Assembly (NCBI GenBank): GCA_030428705.1
Contig: JAUIDI010000004.1
Span: 62,001 to 126,000, forward strand
DNA from: Bacteroidia bacterium
GTDB lineage: Bacteria; Bacteroidota; Bacteroidia; Flavobacteriales; Flavobacteriaceae
Direction: 5' to 3'
DNA: 64,000 nt
Part shown: positions 33,373-42,792 of the stretch, in pieces
How the letters are laid out: each line of letters starts with the position of its first letter
How positions within the stretch are numbered: the first letter of the stretch is position 1
Position numbers and translations under genes: made by a program
The notes under the pieces: generated by a model
Seen by the model: only the letters and a program-made list of their open reading frames with translations
What the model was told of the DNA's origin: nothing
Databases searched by the model: none

Positions 33373-34116
33373 ATGATCCAAATCAACAACCTTTCCAAAA
33401 AATACAAAAACGCCGATGCCTATTCGGTATATAATATCGATTTGGTTATCGAAGAAGGAGAGATTTTTGGCCTTCTGGGTCCCAACGGTGCCGGCAAAAC
33501 GACATTGATATCGATGTTGAGTTCATTGCTGAAACCCTCTTCGGGAAGTTTTTCGATAAATGGTCTTGATTATAGATCGAACAGGAACGAACTTAAGCAT
33601 CACATAGGTATCGTACCCCAGGAATATGCACTATACCCGACACTGACCGCTTTTGAAAACCTGAGTTATTTTGGTAGCATGTACGGTCTAAGCGGCAAAT
33701 CGTTAAAAGAGGGAATCGAACAAAATCTGGAAATTCTCGGGCTATCCGATTTTTCCAATAAAAAAATAAAAACATTCTCGGGAGGAATGAAAAGGCGTAT
33801 CAACCTGATAGCCGGAATTCTTCATAAGCCTAAAGTGTTGTTTTTAGACGAACCCACCGTAGGTGTCGATGTACAATCAAAAAATGCTATCATCGAACAT
33901 TTGCTTACGCTCAACAAAAAGGGTACGACCATTTTTTATACGTCGCACCATTTGAACGAAGCTGAACATTTTTGTACCCGCGTTGCAATTATCGATAACG
34001 GCGAACTGATCGTTATCGGAAGACCTAGAAAATTGATCGATGATCAAAAGGGGGCTGCCGATCTCGAAGACGTGTTCTTGATCCACACTGGAAAAGCATT
34101 ACGTGACCATGCATAA
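33373..34116 (+). CDS. ABC transporter ATP-binding protein (ABC-2 type)
   Basis: A 247-residue ATPase with Walker A GPNGAGKTT, signature FSGGMKRRIN and Walker B LFLDEPTVGVD. I start it at ATG 33373, because the longer frame (from 33280) has no family-like sequence and overlaps the previous gene. It pairs with the ABC-2 permease that overlaps its end. A role in exporting a lipid-linked pigment precursor is suggested by its place. Confidence 0.92.
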   Translation: MIQINNLSKKYKNADAYSVYNIDLVIEEGEIFGLLGPNGAGKTTLISMLSSLLKPSSGSFSINGLDYRSNRNELKHHIGIVPQEYALYPTLTAFENLSYFGSMYGLSGKSLKEGIEQNLEILGLSDFSNKKIKTFSGGMKRRINLIAGILHKPKVLFLDEPTVGVDVQSKNAIIEHLLTLNKKGTTIFYTSHHLNEAEHFCTRVAIIDNGELIVIGRPRKLIDDQKGAADLEDVFLIHTGKALRDHA

Positions 34117-35377
34117 ACTCTTGGCCTCGACATACAAGGAATTTCTGCTTTTGACCCGTGATATCGGCGGAATTGCAGTCCTTTTTTTGATGCCACTTCT
34201 TTTGGTCATTACCATTACCATTGTCCAGGACGGTACTTTTAAGACCTTGAAAGAAACAAAGATTCCGATATTGCTCGTTGACAATGACCATGGGCAAGTT
34301 TCCAAGAAAATTCGCGAAACATTGAAAAATTCAGATCAGTTCACAGTCGAAATCCGTTCTGACGAAAAAAAAGTACAAGAATCGATACAGAATGGAGAAT
34401 ACCAATTGGCCATCGTGATTCCTGAAAACCTATCTAAAGACCTAGATTCAAAAGTTTCGGAAAATGTAGCATCCATTTTGGCAAAATTCAGTGGGGAGGA
34501 CGATATTTCCGAAAGAAAATGGAAAGCGAACGCCAAAGAGGTCAAACTCTATTTTGATCCGGCTACCCAATTTTCATTCCGGAACTCGATCAAAAGCGGT
34601 ATAGACCAAATGGTTTCTAAAATAGAATCCCAGACCATTTATAAGGCTTTTCAAGAAGAACTTACTGATGACCCATCCGAAGAAATTTTCGATACGGAAC
34701 CCTATATTCGATTTACTGAAATCGTTCCGAGCAAAGAAGGGAAGACGGCTGTGATTCCAAATTCCACCCAGCATAACATTCCGGCATGGTCGCTTTTTGC
34801 TATTTTCTTTATCATATTACCACTGGCCATTAATATGGTTAAGGAAAAAAATCAGGGGACTTTTGTCCGCCTACGAACACAACCTGTTTCGTATGCTACG
34901 GTTTTGGGCGGAAAGACCTTGGTTTTTCTCTCGGTAGCCTTAATTCAGTTTACCCTGATGATTTTGGTGGGTCTTTATTTGTTTCCGCTGATCGGTCTGC
35001 CAAAACTCGATGTCGCCGGACGGTTGCCCCTATTATTCGTAGTGGCCTTTTTTGCAGGTTTGGCAGCAATCGGATTAGGATTGCTTTTAGGATCCATTGC
35101 CAAGACCCAAGAACAGTCCGCACCTTTTGGTGCGACCTTTGTAGTCATACTGGCTGCCATTGGTGGTGTCTGGGTTCCCGTTTTCGCCATGCCCGGGTTT
35201 ATGCAGACACTATCGCAGCTATCACCCATGAATTGGGGACTAAGTGCCTTTTATGATGTATTTTTGCGCAATGTCGGAATGGGCGAGATTCTTCCGGAGA
35301 TTTCACTTTTATTCGGGTTTTTCATACTGACCGTCATTGTTGCCATAATCTATAACGAACGTAAAAATGCCGTCTAA
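34109..35377 (+). CDS. ABC-2 type transporter permease
   Basis: A 422-residue permease: one N-terminal membrane segment (about residue 20-42), a large extracytoplasmic domain to about 210, and five or so C-terminal segments (about 225-420), the ABC2_membrane_3 plan. It overlaps the ATPase by 8 bases and the thioesterase by 11, so all are one operon. ATG 34109 is preferred to GTG 34103. Confidence 0.9.
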   Translation: MHKLLASTYKEFLLLTRDIGGIAVLFLMPLLLVITITIVQDGTFKTLKETKIPILLVDNDHGQVSKKIRETLKNSDQFTVEIRSDEKKVQESIQNGEYQLAIVIPENLSKDLDSKVSENVASILAKFSGEDDISERKWKANAKEVKLYFDPATQFSFRNSIKSGIDQMVSKIESQTIYKAFQEELTDDPSEEIFDTEPYIRFTEIVPSKEGKTAVIPNSTQHNIPAWSLFAIFFIILPLAINMVKEKNQGTFVRLRTQPVSYATVLGGKTLVFLSVALIQFTLMILVGLYLFPLIGLPKLDVAGRLPLLFVVAFFAGLAAIGLGLLLGSIAKTQEQSAPFGATFVVILAAIGGVWVPVFAMPGFMQTLSQLSPMNWGLSAFYDVFLRNVGMGEILPEISLLFGFFILTVIVAIIYNERKNAV

Positions 35378-35798
35378 AAAAGAAATCAGTTTCACCAGCA
35401 AAGTGCGTATTCGTTTTGCTGAGGTCGACCCGCTCGGTATCGTATGGCACGGCAATTACATTCAATATTTCGAGGATGGCCGGGAAGCCTTCGGGCGTCA
35501 TCACGGTATTTCATATCTTGACCAAAAGGCAAATAATTTTTCCACCCCGATCGTAGAATCACATTGCGAACATAAATTGCCTTTGACATACGGTGATGTA
35601 GCTACCATCAAGACTACCTACGTCGATTCGGAAGCGGCTAAAATGGTCTTCAAATATGAGGTTATGAACCCCAAGGGGCAAGTTGTTTGCACGGGTAGAA
35701 CGGTACAGGTATTTGTAGAATTAGAAGGCGAACTTTCCTTGACCATACCCAAGTACTTTAAAAAATGGAAACAAAAAGTGGGCCTTTTAAATGAGTAA
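35367..35798 (+). CDS. 4-hydroxybenzoyl-CoA/acyl thioesterase (YbgC-like)
   Basis: A 143-residue hot-dog thioesterase with the YbgC active-site stretch EVDPLGIVWHGNYIQYFE (catalytic Asp about residue 20, HGNY motif). It hydrolyses acyl-CoA or acyl-ACP. In this cluster it may release or edit stalled polyene or aryl-acyl chains. It overlaps the next ketosynthase by 8 bases. Confidence 0.9.
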   Translation: MPSKKEISFTSKVRIRFAEVDPLGIVWHGNYIQYFEDGREAFGRHHGISYLDQKANNFSTPIVESHCEHKLPLTYGDVATIKTTYVDSEAAKMVFKYEVMNPKGQVVCTGRTVQVFVELEGELSLTIPKYFKKWKQKVGLLNE

Positions 35799-36939
35799 GG
35801 CCTACCTCTCATATAATTCCATTGTTTCTTCCTACGGATTCGACTCCCTTTCGGCGATCGAAAAGATAAAAAGGGAAGTGTCAAGCCTCCAGGTATTTGA
35901 AGACAAAGACATTCTTCCTGATCGTTTTTGTGCTTCCCGAATTTCAACGGACGAACTTGAGGAAGCATTTGACCGATTAGGCCCCAAAGAACCTTATACC
36001 AAACTGGAAAAAATGTTCATTTTGACATTGAAAAATTCGATTTCGGCATCCGGACTTGAACTAGACGATAGGGTCGGTTTGATACTTTCGACCACAAAGG
36101 GCAATATCGATGTGCTACAGGAAAGCGGTCCTTTTGCCAAAAATCGAGTTTATTTGAGTGAAATGGGCCGAAAAATAAAGGATTTCCTTGGTTTTCAAAA
36201 TGACGCCATTGTACTTTCGAATGCCTGTGTTTCAGGCATTTTGGCGATTGCCGTGGCCAAGCGTTTAATCGCGCAAGGTAAATTCGACCATGTCTTTGTC
36301 GCCGGTGGCGATTTGGTGACCAAATTCATTCTTTCAGGCTTCAATGCCTTCCAGGCTTTGAGCAACGAGCCGTGTCGTCCCTATTGCAAGACCCGTTCGG
36401 GAATAAATATCGGCGAAGTCGGTGCCAGCGTGCTCGTGACCAAAGACATTGCCGAACTAAATGATACTTCGGTTGAAGTACTGGGTGAATCTTCTTGTAA
36501 CGATGCCAATCATATTTCAGGGCCCTCTCGAACTGGTGAAGGACTCTATCGAAGTGTAATTTCGGCGATGGGGCAAGCCCAACTCTCGCCTTTGGACATC
36601 GATTTTGTTTCCGCCCATGGAACCGCTACCCCTTTCAATGACGAAATGGAGGCCATTGCCTTTAACCGTGCCGGATTACAAAAAGTACCGCTCAATAGCC
36701 TAAAAGGTTATTTTGGACACACCCTTGGGGCATCGGGACTTCTCGAAACGATTGTCGGCATGCATTCCTTACATCAAAACACACTTTACGCTTCGAAAGG
36801 ATTTCATGAGATGGGGGTTTCCAAATCCTTGAATATTATCGAAAAAACAAAATCGGCATCCTTGAAAACCTTTCTAAAAACCGCATCAGGATTCGGGGGA
36901 TGTAATACCGCTGTGGTTTTTCGAAAGGTGGCGTCGTGA
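35791..36939 (+). CDS. Beta-ketoacyl-ACP synthase 2
   Basis: A 382-residue ketosynthase with triad Cys146 (NACVSGI), His276 (SAHGTATP) and His310 (YFGHTLGASG). The N terminus lacks the usual TGxG start and reads AYLSYNSIVSSYG, placing it with the ApeR-like or initiating ketosynthases. A 135-base gap with a promoter element follows, so it ends a transcript unit. Confidence 0.92.
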   Translation: MSKAYLSYNSIVSSYGFDSLSAIEKIKREVSSLQVFEDKDILPDRFCASRISTDELEEAFDRLGPKEPYTKLEKMFILTLKNSISASGLELDDRVGLILSTTKGNIDVLQESGPFAKNRVYLSEMGRKIKDFLGFQNDAIVLSNACVSGILAIAVAKRLIAQGKFDHVFVAGGDLVTKFILSGFNAFQALSNEPCRPYCKTRSGINIGEVGASVLVTKDIAELNDTSVEVLGESSCNDANHISGPSRTGEGLYRSVISAMGQAQLSPLDIDFVSAHGTATPFNDEMEAIAFNRAGLQKVPLNSLKGYFGHTLGASGLLETIVGMHSLHQNTLYASKGFHEMGVSKSLNIIEKTKSASLKTFLKTASGFGGCNTAVVFRKVAS

Positions 36940-37044
36940 TTAAATAAGACCGTAAAGAAGTGTAGAGAGCCATGTTTTAGGCCTATTGAAAACAGTCCGA
37001 AGAAGCTCATTTTGGCCATTACCCAAAAATTGCAAGCTAATCCC

Positions 37045-37052
37045 TAAATTTG
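37045..37052 (+). promoter_or_regulatory. -7 box before the methyltransferase
   Basis: TAAATTTG matches TAnnTTTG, 22 bases before the ATG at 37075. A TTG lies only 12 bases upstream, so the -33 element is unclear. It could start a transcript for 37075-39010. Confidence 0.5.
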
Positions 37053-37074
37053 CGCTCTACAGAATTCGTCGAGA

Positions 37075-38145
37075 ATGCCAAAAAAACCGATCAGAGCCGT
37101 TCATGCGCTAGAAGAAGCCCAAAGAATAGCTTTCGCACCCTTTGTTTTTCAGGCAACCATCACCCTCAAAAGAATGGGGGTATTGAACTACATCTTTGAA
37201 AACTGCAATAATGGCGGTGTGGATCTCGATACAATTGCGGAAGCATTGTCGATAAGTGATTACGGCTTGGGCGTTTTGATGGAAATTGCCGAGAGTTCGA
37301 ATATTGTCTGTAAAAATGAAGGGGACAAATATGAATTGACCAAAACAGGGTATTTTTTGACCTGTAACAAAATGACAGGAATCAATCTGAATTTTACTCA
37401 GAATGTTTGCTACCAAGGCCTTTTTCATTTACAGGAAGCCATTGAAACTGGAAGACCGGCAGGATTGAAAGAATTGGGTCATTGGCCCACCATCTACGAA
37501 GGCCTATCTAAAATGGCACCCGATACACAGCAATCGTGGTTCGATTTTGATCACCATTATTCCGACGGTATCTTCGACGAGGCATTGAAAATAGTTTTTG
37601 GGCATGCGCCTAAACTACTTTTTGATATCGGTGGAAACACGGGCAAGTTCGCAATTCAATGCTGCAATTATGATTTGGAGGTACGCGTCATGATTTTTGA
37701 TCTTCCGGGTCAATTGTCAAAGGCACTTGAAAATGCCAAAAACAAGGGATATGAAAATCGAATTTCAGGTCGGGAAATAGATTGGTTGTCCCAAAATACC
37801 GAGATACCCCAAGGAGCTGATATTATTTGGATGTGCCAGTTTTTAGACTGTTTCTCCAAGCAAGAAATTTTGAAGATATTGACCTCTTGTGCCGCTTCGA
37901 TGGATATAGATACCCGACTATTGATCATGGAGACCTTCACCGACCGCCAAAAATTCGACAATGCCCGTTTCATTTTGGAAGCCACCTCGCTATACTTTAC
38001 CACCATGGCCAACGGGAACAGCAAAATGTACAAGGCCGCCGAGTTAATCGAACTTATCGATCAAGCCGGTCTTGAAATCGTTTCCGATATCGGTGTCCGG
38101 GAATTACATACCTTATTCGTCTGTAAAAAAAGTAACCGAAATTGA
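37075..38145 (+). CDS. O-methyltransferase-like SAM-dependent methyltransferase
   Basis: A 356-residue enzyme. Residues 1-110 form a winged-helix dimerisation domain (VDLDTIAEALSISDYGLGVLMEIAE). The Rossmann core has the SAM loop DIGGNTGKFA (about residue 182-191) and a later acidic loop (IMETFTDRQKF). Such enzymes methylate phenols or, in aryl polyenes, the aryl ring or its hydroxyl. No clear catalytic His of plant-type O-methyltransferases was found, so the target atom is open. Confidence 0.85.
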   Translation: MPKKPIRAVHALEEAQRIAFAPFVFQATITLKRMGVLNYIFENCNNGGVDLDTIAEALSISDYGLGVLMEIAESSNIVCKNEGDKYELTKTGYFLTCNKMTGINLNFTQNVCYQGLFHLQEAIETGRPAGLKELGHWPTIYEGLSKMAPDTQQSWFDFDHHYSDGIFDEALKIVFGHAPKLLFDIGGNTGKFAIQCCNYDLEVRVMIFDLPGQLSKALENAKNKGYENRISGREIDWLSQNTEIPQGADIIWMCQFLDCFSKQEILKILTSCAASMDIDTRLLIMETFTDRQKFDNARFILEATSLYFTTMANGNSKMYKAAELIELIDQAGLEIVSDIGVRELHTLFVCKKSNRN

Positions 38146-38756
38146 TCAACGATCTGTTCATAACGGGCCATTGCCACATTCGAGACAATACGGTTTTCTT
38201 GAACGGGGCCGTTGTGCACGAACAAAAAGGAACGGATTTTCCAACCTTTGCCAAATCGGTGTACCAAAAGTTCGGCATCGATTATTCAAAGTTCTTTAAA
38301 ATGGATAATCTTAGCAAGTTGGCGTTTTTGGCCGCCGACTTGCTTCTAAAGGGCAATAATAGCAAGGAAGAGCGAAACATAGCACTGGTGCTATCGAACC
38401 GTACTTCGAGCCTTGACACGGATCGCAGGCATCAAGAATCGATTACCAATAAAGACTCATATTTTCCGAGCCCTGCCGTATTCGTTTATACATTGCCCAA
38501 TATATGCATGGGTGAAATAAGCATTCGGCACCAACTCCATTCAGAAAATGCTTTTTTTATCTTTGAAAAATTCAATGCCGAGTACCTGCATACCTATGCA
38601 GAAAGTTTGATACTAGATAAAAAAGCAGAGCAAGTATTATGCGGATGGATCGATGTTGACAACGAAAAATACGAGGCGTTTTTGTACGTTGTGGGCAAGA
38701 GTGGTACTTTTACACATTCTATAGCGCAAATAACAAGATTATATCAGAACAAATGA
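38142..38756 (+). CDS. Half-size ketosynthase-like protein
   Basis: A 204-residue thiolase-fold fragment, about half a ketosynthase. The line VYTLPNICMGEISIRHQLH has a Cys in the right neighbourhood, but the two His regions (HGTAT, GH) of a full enzyme are missing. It overlaps both the methyltransferase (TTG start inside ATTGA) and the ACP 2 start. It may be a structural partner of a full ketosynthase, or a reduced enzyme. It looks intact, not a frameshifted remnant. Confidence 0.7.
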   Translation: MINDLFITGHCHIRDNTVFLNGAVVHEQKGTDFPTFAKSVYQKFGIDYSKFFKMDNLSKLAFLAADLLLKGNNSKEERNIALVLSNRTSSLDTDRRHQESITNKDSYFPSPAVFVYTLPNICMGEISIRHQLHSENAFFIFEKFNAEYLHTYAESLILDKKAEQVLCGWIDVDNEKYEAFLYVVGKSGTFTHSIAQITRLYQNK

Positions 38757-39010
38757 CCGAATTGAAATTAGAATTGAAGGAAAAAATTATCGAGCAACTC
38801 AACCTAGAAGACGTATCGGTTGACGATATTGCCGACCAAGACCCCCTTTTTGGTGAAGGTCTGGGTCTTGATTCGATTGATGCATTGGAGCTGATCGTTA
38901 TGCTCGATAAAGACTACGGCATCAAATTGGCCGATCCTAAAGAAGGTCGTAAAATTTTCGAATCGGTAGAAACCATGGCAACTTACATCACCGAGAACAG
39001 AAGTGCCTAA
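38753..39010 (+). CDS. Acyl carrier protein 2
   Basis: An 85-residue ACP with Ser41 in GLGLDSIDALEL as the phosphopantetheine site. It is the carrier next to the KS/CLF pair, so it likely carries the growing polyene. It overlaps the half-size ketosynthase by 4 bases. Confidence 0.93.
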   Translation: MTELKLELKEKIIEQLNLEDVSVDDIADQDPLFGEGLGLDSIDALELIVMLDKDYGIKLADPKEGRKIFESVETMATYITENRSA

Positions 39011-39142
39011 ACACTTTGTGTTCTAGATGGATTTCCGAACATTTCCCCTAAAATTACTTTCGATCGTCGGAGCGAACAAAAAACCTTTTAAGTTAGGATA
39101 TTCGTACTTTTAGACTGATGCTATAACAACATCGAATTCGAT

Positions 39143-40342
39143 ATGGGCGCAGGTGTAGCAATAACGGGTATGGGAATAATTTCGGCCATTGGCGACAATG
39201 TCTCCGAGAACTACAAATCGTTGATATCGGGCAAAATCGGTATCGGTAAAATCACCCAAATCGACACCGTACACAAAGATGAGATTATGGTAGGGGAAAT
39301 AAAGGACGTCAACCCCTCCCTGGAAAAGCGGCTTAAATTTCATGAAAACCAAAATTCGCGTACCGTTCTTATAGGATGTATCGCCGCCCAGGAAGCCGTC
39401 GAACAAGCAGGTATTTCAGATATCAATGACGTTCGCACAGGGTTCATCTCAGGGACCACGGTCGGGGGAATGGACAAATCGGAACAGTATTTTTATGACT
39501 ATTTTGACCGCCCCGATGTTCGGCAACATATTACAGGGCTCCATGCGGGGGATTCCACAAAAAAAATCGCAAACCATATCGGTCTTAAAGAAAGTTTTGT
39601 CACCACGATAAGCACGGCATGCTCGTCGGCGGCCAATGCCATTATGCTGGGTGCCCGCATGATAAAATCAGGGCAATTGGATCGGGTCATCGTTGGAGGC
39701 ACCGATAGTCTTTCGAAATTCACGATCAATGGTTTTAAAACACTGATGATCCTATCGGACACGTACAATACCCCGTTCGATGATGAACGTAAAGGTTTAA
39801 ATTTAGGCGAAGCCGCAGCCTACCTCGTACTCGAATCGGATGCTATCGTAGACAAGGAAAACAAAAATGTACTCGGTTACTTGAAAGGATATGGCAATGC
39901 CAATGACGCCTATCATCAGACAGCTTCTTCAGACCATGGCGATGGGGCTGTTTTGGCCATGCAAAAGGCACTTGAAGTTGCAGAAATGGATCCCTCTGAA
40001 ATCGACTATGTCAACGCCCATGGCACGGCCACTCCGAACAACGACCTTTCCGAAGGTAGGGCTCTCATTCGATTGTTCGACGGCAAGGTGCCCGAATTCA
40101 GTTCTACCAAGGCCTTTACCGGCCATACATTGGCGGCCGCTGGCGGTGTCGAAGCCGTTTATTCGATATTGGCGCTTCAAAACGATGTTATTTTTCCGAA
40201 TCTGAATTACAAAACGCAGATGAAGGAGTTCGACCTGAGTCCGGTTACCGAGGTCAAGAAAAAACCATTGACCACGGTACTTTCCAATTCATTTGGTTTC
40301 GGGGGCAATTGTTCAACACTTATTTTTTCGAAGGCGAAATGA
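39143..40342 (+). CDS. Beta-ketoacyl-ACP synthase 3 (ApeO-like, polyene-extending)
   Basis: A 399-residue ketosynthase with triad Cys160 (STACSSAAN), His293 (NAHGTATP) and His328 (FTGHTLAAAGG). It directly overlaps the Cys-less partner downstream (ATGA), the arrangement of the ApeO/ApeC pair in aryl-polyene synthases. It should do the repeated extension with malonyl-ACP on ACP 2. A weak -7-like TACTTTTA lies at 39105-39112. Confidence 0.93.
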   Translation: MGAGVAITGMGIISAIGDNVSENYKSLISGKIGIGKITQIDTVHKDEIMVGEIKDVNPSLEKRLKFHENQNSRTVLIGCIAAQEAVEQAGISDINDVRTGFISGTTVGGMDKSEQYFYDYFDRPDVRQHITGLHAGDSTKKIANHIGLKESFVTTISTACSSAANAIMLGARMIKSGQLDRVIVGGTDSLSKFTINGFKTLMILSDTYNTPFDDERKGLNLGEAAAYLVLESDAIVDKENKNVLGYLKGYGNANDAYHQTASSDHGDGAVLAMQKALEVAEMDPSEIDYVNAHGTATPNNDLSEGRALIRLFDGKVPEFSSTKAFTGHTLAAAGGVEAVYSILALQNDVIFPNLNYKTQMKEFDLSPVTEVKKKPLTTVLSNSFGFGGNCSTLIFSKAK

Positions 40343-41412
40343 CTAGACCAGTCTACATAAATGGTATTGGGTCTGTTTCTGCCCAAAAGACGTTCGACAA
40401 TGCTTCCTTTTTGGAAGATATTACCCATCACAGCGATACCGTTTTAAATGTTATATCGCCCGACTATAAAACCCATATCCCTCCGGCCGCGGCCCGAAGA
40501 ATGGCCAAGGGAATCAAAATGAGCATGGTAAGCACCAAAATTGCACTGCAAGAGGCCGATTTGGAGGAAAATAAAATCGATGCCATTATCGTCGGCACGG
40601 GATTGGGTTGTATCGGAGACTCCGAAAAATTCGTGATGGACATTATCGACAATAACGAACAGTATCTGACCCCCACACGTTTTATACAATCGTCGCATAA
40701 TACCGTAGCGGGCCAAATAGCACTGGGCATGGGTTGCAAAGGGTATAATTTTACCTATGTGCATTCCGCTATTTCCTTTGAGTCGGCCATACTCGATGCA
40801 AAAATGCAGCTTGAAAATAAAGAGGCCGACTACATCTTGGTTGGAGGAGTCGATGAATTGGTAAATCATCATATTGACACCCACCGATTGATCGGGCATA
40901 TCAAGCAAGAACCGGTCGAGACCATGGCCGTATTAAAATCGGGTACCAAAGGGGCCATTTTTTCAGAAGGGGCGCATTTTTTTGTGCTTTCCAGTGAAAA
41001 AAGCCCTTCTTGCCATGTCGAATTGGTCGCGGTCAAGACATTTAACAATTTGTCAAAAAACCAGGTTTCTGGGAAAGCCCAAACCTTTTTGGAAGAAAAC
41101 AACCTGACTTCCGATTCGATCGACCTAGTTATTTTGGGATATAACGGCGATATTGAATTCGATGACTATTATGACGAATTGGCAAATGGTCTTTTTTCAA
41201 ATACCGCCCAGGTCTATTACAAACATTTATGCGGTGAATTCGATACCGCCTCAGGATTTGCATTTTGGCTAGGAAACAAAATAATAAGACATCAGGACAT
41301 ACCTGAAGTTTTACGCCTGAATTCTGTCGAAATTTCCGAACCCAAAACGATTCTGATCTACAACCAATATCGGGGAGAAAACCATAGTTTCACCCTACTC
41401 CGTAAATGTTGA
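40339..41412 (+). CDS. Chain-length-factor-like ketosynthase lacking the active-site Cys (ApeC-like)
   Basis: A 357-residue ketosynthase homologue. The position of the nucleophile reads VHSAISFES, with Ala144 for Cys; the HGTAT and GHT motifs are replaced by YNGDIEF and LCGEFDT. It cannot condense alone, and it lies beside a complete ketosynthase, as in type II polyketide KS/CLF pairs. It likely sets the polyene length. ATG 40339 is the start; the longer frame overlaps the previous gene. Confidence 0.87.
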   Translation: MTRPVYINGIGSVSAQKTFDNASFLEDITHHSDTVLNVISPDYKTHIPPAAARRMAKGIKMSMVSTKIALQEADLEENKIDAIIVGTGLGCIGDSEKFVMDIIDNNEQYLTPTRFIQSSHNTVAGQIALGMGCKGYNFTYVHSAISFESAILDAKMQLENKEADYILVGGVDELVNHHIDTHRLIGHIKQEPVETMAVLKSGTKGAIFSEGAHFFVLSSEKSPSCHVELVAVKTFNNLSKNQVSGKAQTFLEENNLTSDSIDLVILGYNGDIEFDDYYDELANGLFSNTAQVYYKHLCGEFDTASGFAFWLGNKIIRHQDIPEVLRLNSVEISEPKTILIYNQYRGENHSFTLLRKC

Positions 41413-42182
41413 AAAGAAAATCGGTCAATACCGTTGCGATCATTTTACTGTTGGCCTTGACAGGGATGGGTTTTGTTGTTACCATTCCATATTGGTCGTA
41501 TGCATTAGTTTTATTCGTGTGGTTTTCGCTTACCGTTCTTGGCTCTTTTTTTATTCAGTGGAACTATCATTTGAAATCGTACCATTCCAACAAAGACATC
41601 AACGAAAATTGGATTTCGATAACTTTCGATGATGGCCCAAATATGGAATTCACCCCAAGAATTCTTGAAATCTTGAAAGAGAACAAGGCCAAAGCGACCT
41701 TTTTTTGTATCGGAAAGCACATGGAAAAGTATCCGGCCCTGATCGATCGGATCATTGAAGAAGGGCATACCTTGGGCAACCACACCTATTCACATTCAAG
41801 GGCATTCGGTTTTTTCGGTACGTCAAAAGCTGTGGAAGAACTTAGGAAAACAAAATCCCTGATAAAAGAACTGGCCGATAACTATACGGATCTTTATCGT
41901 CCGGCATTCGGGGTGACAAATCCTTCCATTGAAAGGGCCGTAAAACGGCTGGGTTTAAAATCCATTGGATGGAATATTAGGTCTTTGGATACCACCTCGC
42001 GCCCAGCAAAAACCGTTTTGAAGCGTATCACTTCAAAAGTCTCCAAGGGCGATATTATACTCCTGCACGACACTAGCGAAAAAACGATAAAGGTTTTGGA
42101 ACGGTTATTGGTATTTTTGCAGGAGAAAAATCTAGAGTCCGTTACCGTAGAACGATTGTTGAACATCGATAAGAATGCATAA
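41406..42182 (+). CDS. Polysaccharide deacetylase (NodB-type) with N-terminal membrane anchor
   Basis: A 258-residue protein with two hydrophobic segments (about residue 8-55) and a NodB domain: TFDDGPN (metal and catalytic Asp), HTYSH (about residue 123-127), a later RPAFGV and LLHDTS. It should be a membrane-bound metal deacetylase. The family is common in flexirubin clusters although no sugar is part of the pigment, so the substrate is unclear. It overlaps both neighbours. Confidence 0.9.
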   Translation: MLKRKSVNTVAIILLLALTGMGFVVTIPYWSYALVLFVWFSLTVLGSFFIQWNYHLKSYHSNKDINENWISITFDDGPNMEFTPRILEILKENKAKATFFCIGKHMEKYPALIDRIIEEGHTLGNHTYSHSRAFGFFGTSKAVEELRKTKSLIKELADNYTDLYRPAFGVTNPSIERAVKRLGLKSIGWNIRSLDTTSRPAKTVLKRITSKVSKGDIILLHDTSEKTIKVLERLLVFLQEKNLESVTVERLLNIDKNA

Positions 42183-42792
42183 GTTGTTTTACTTATTAGT
42201 TTTCATGGTCGGAGCCTTAAAAGCCCAGACCAAGATGACCTCGACCGAAGCCGATAAGCTGAGGACAATGGTCAAGGAACAGGCTGAAAAGACCAAGGCC
42301 ATTACAAGTGACTTCACACAGTACAAGCATCTCGATTTCTTGGCGAACGATATCGAATCGAAGGGTAAGATGGCCTATAAGTTCCCTGACATGGTAAAAT
42401 GGGAATACACGGAGCCCTTTGCCTATTCCATCATATTCAAAAACCAGGCACTCTACATCAATGATGATGGAAACAAGAGCAATATGGATGTTAGCGGAAA
42501 TAAAATCTTTGAACAGCTTAACCATTTGATTACGGCCAGTATTCGAGGAGATATGTTCGATGATGCCCAATTTGATATTTCCTATTTAGAAAAAGACGGA
42601 AAAAGTATCGTGCATTTTTTACCCAAAAATTCGCAGCTTACCGATTTTATCGAAGCATTCCATCTTACCTTCAATAAAAAGGGGGAAGTAGAAGCGGTTA
42701 AAATGATAGAACCCTCTGGAGATTATACCCGAATTGTACTTGGCAACCGACAAACGAACCAACCTCTGTCCGATGCGGATTTTGTTCATTAG
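42175..42792 (+). CDS. LolA-like outer-membrane lipoprotein carrier
   Basis: A 205-residue exported protein (signal peptide to about residue 18, LKAQ) with the LolA half-barrel (DFTQYKHLDFLANDIESKGKM). LolA carries lipids or lipoproteins across the periplasm. Aryl-polyene clusters keep a private copy, presumably to ferry the pigment lipid to the outer membrane. It overlaps the next lipoprotein by 20 bases. Confidence 0.88.
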   Translation: MHKLFYLLVFMVGALKAQTKMTSTEADKLRTMVKEQAEKTKAITSDFTQYKHLDFLANDIESKGKMAYKFPDMVKWEYTEPFAYSIIFKNQALYINDDGNKSNMDVSGNKIFEQLNHLITASIRGDMFDDAQFDISYLEKDGKSIVHFLPKNSQLTDFIEAFHLTFNKKGEVEAVKMIEPSGDYTRIVLGNRQTNQPLSDADFVH

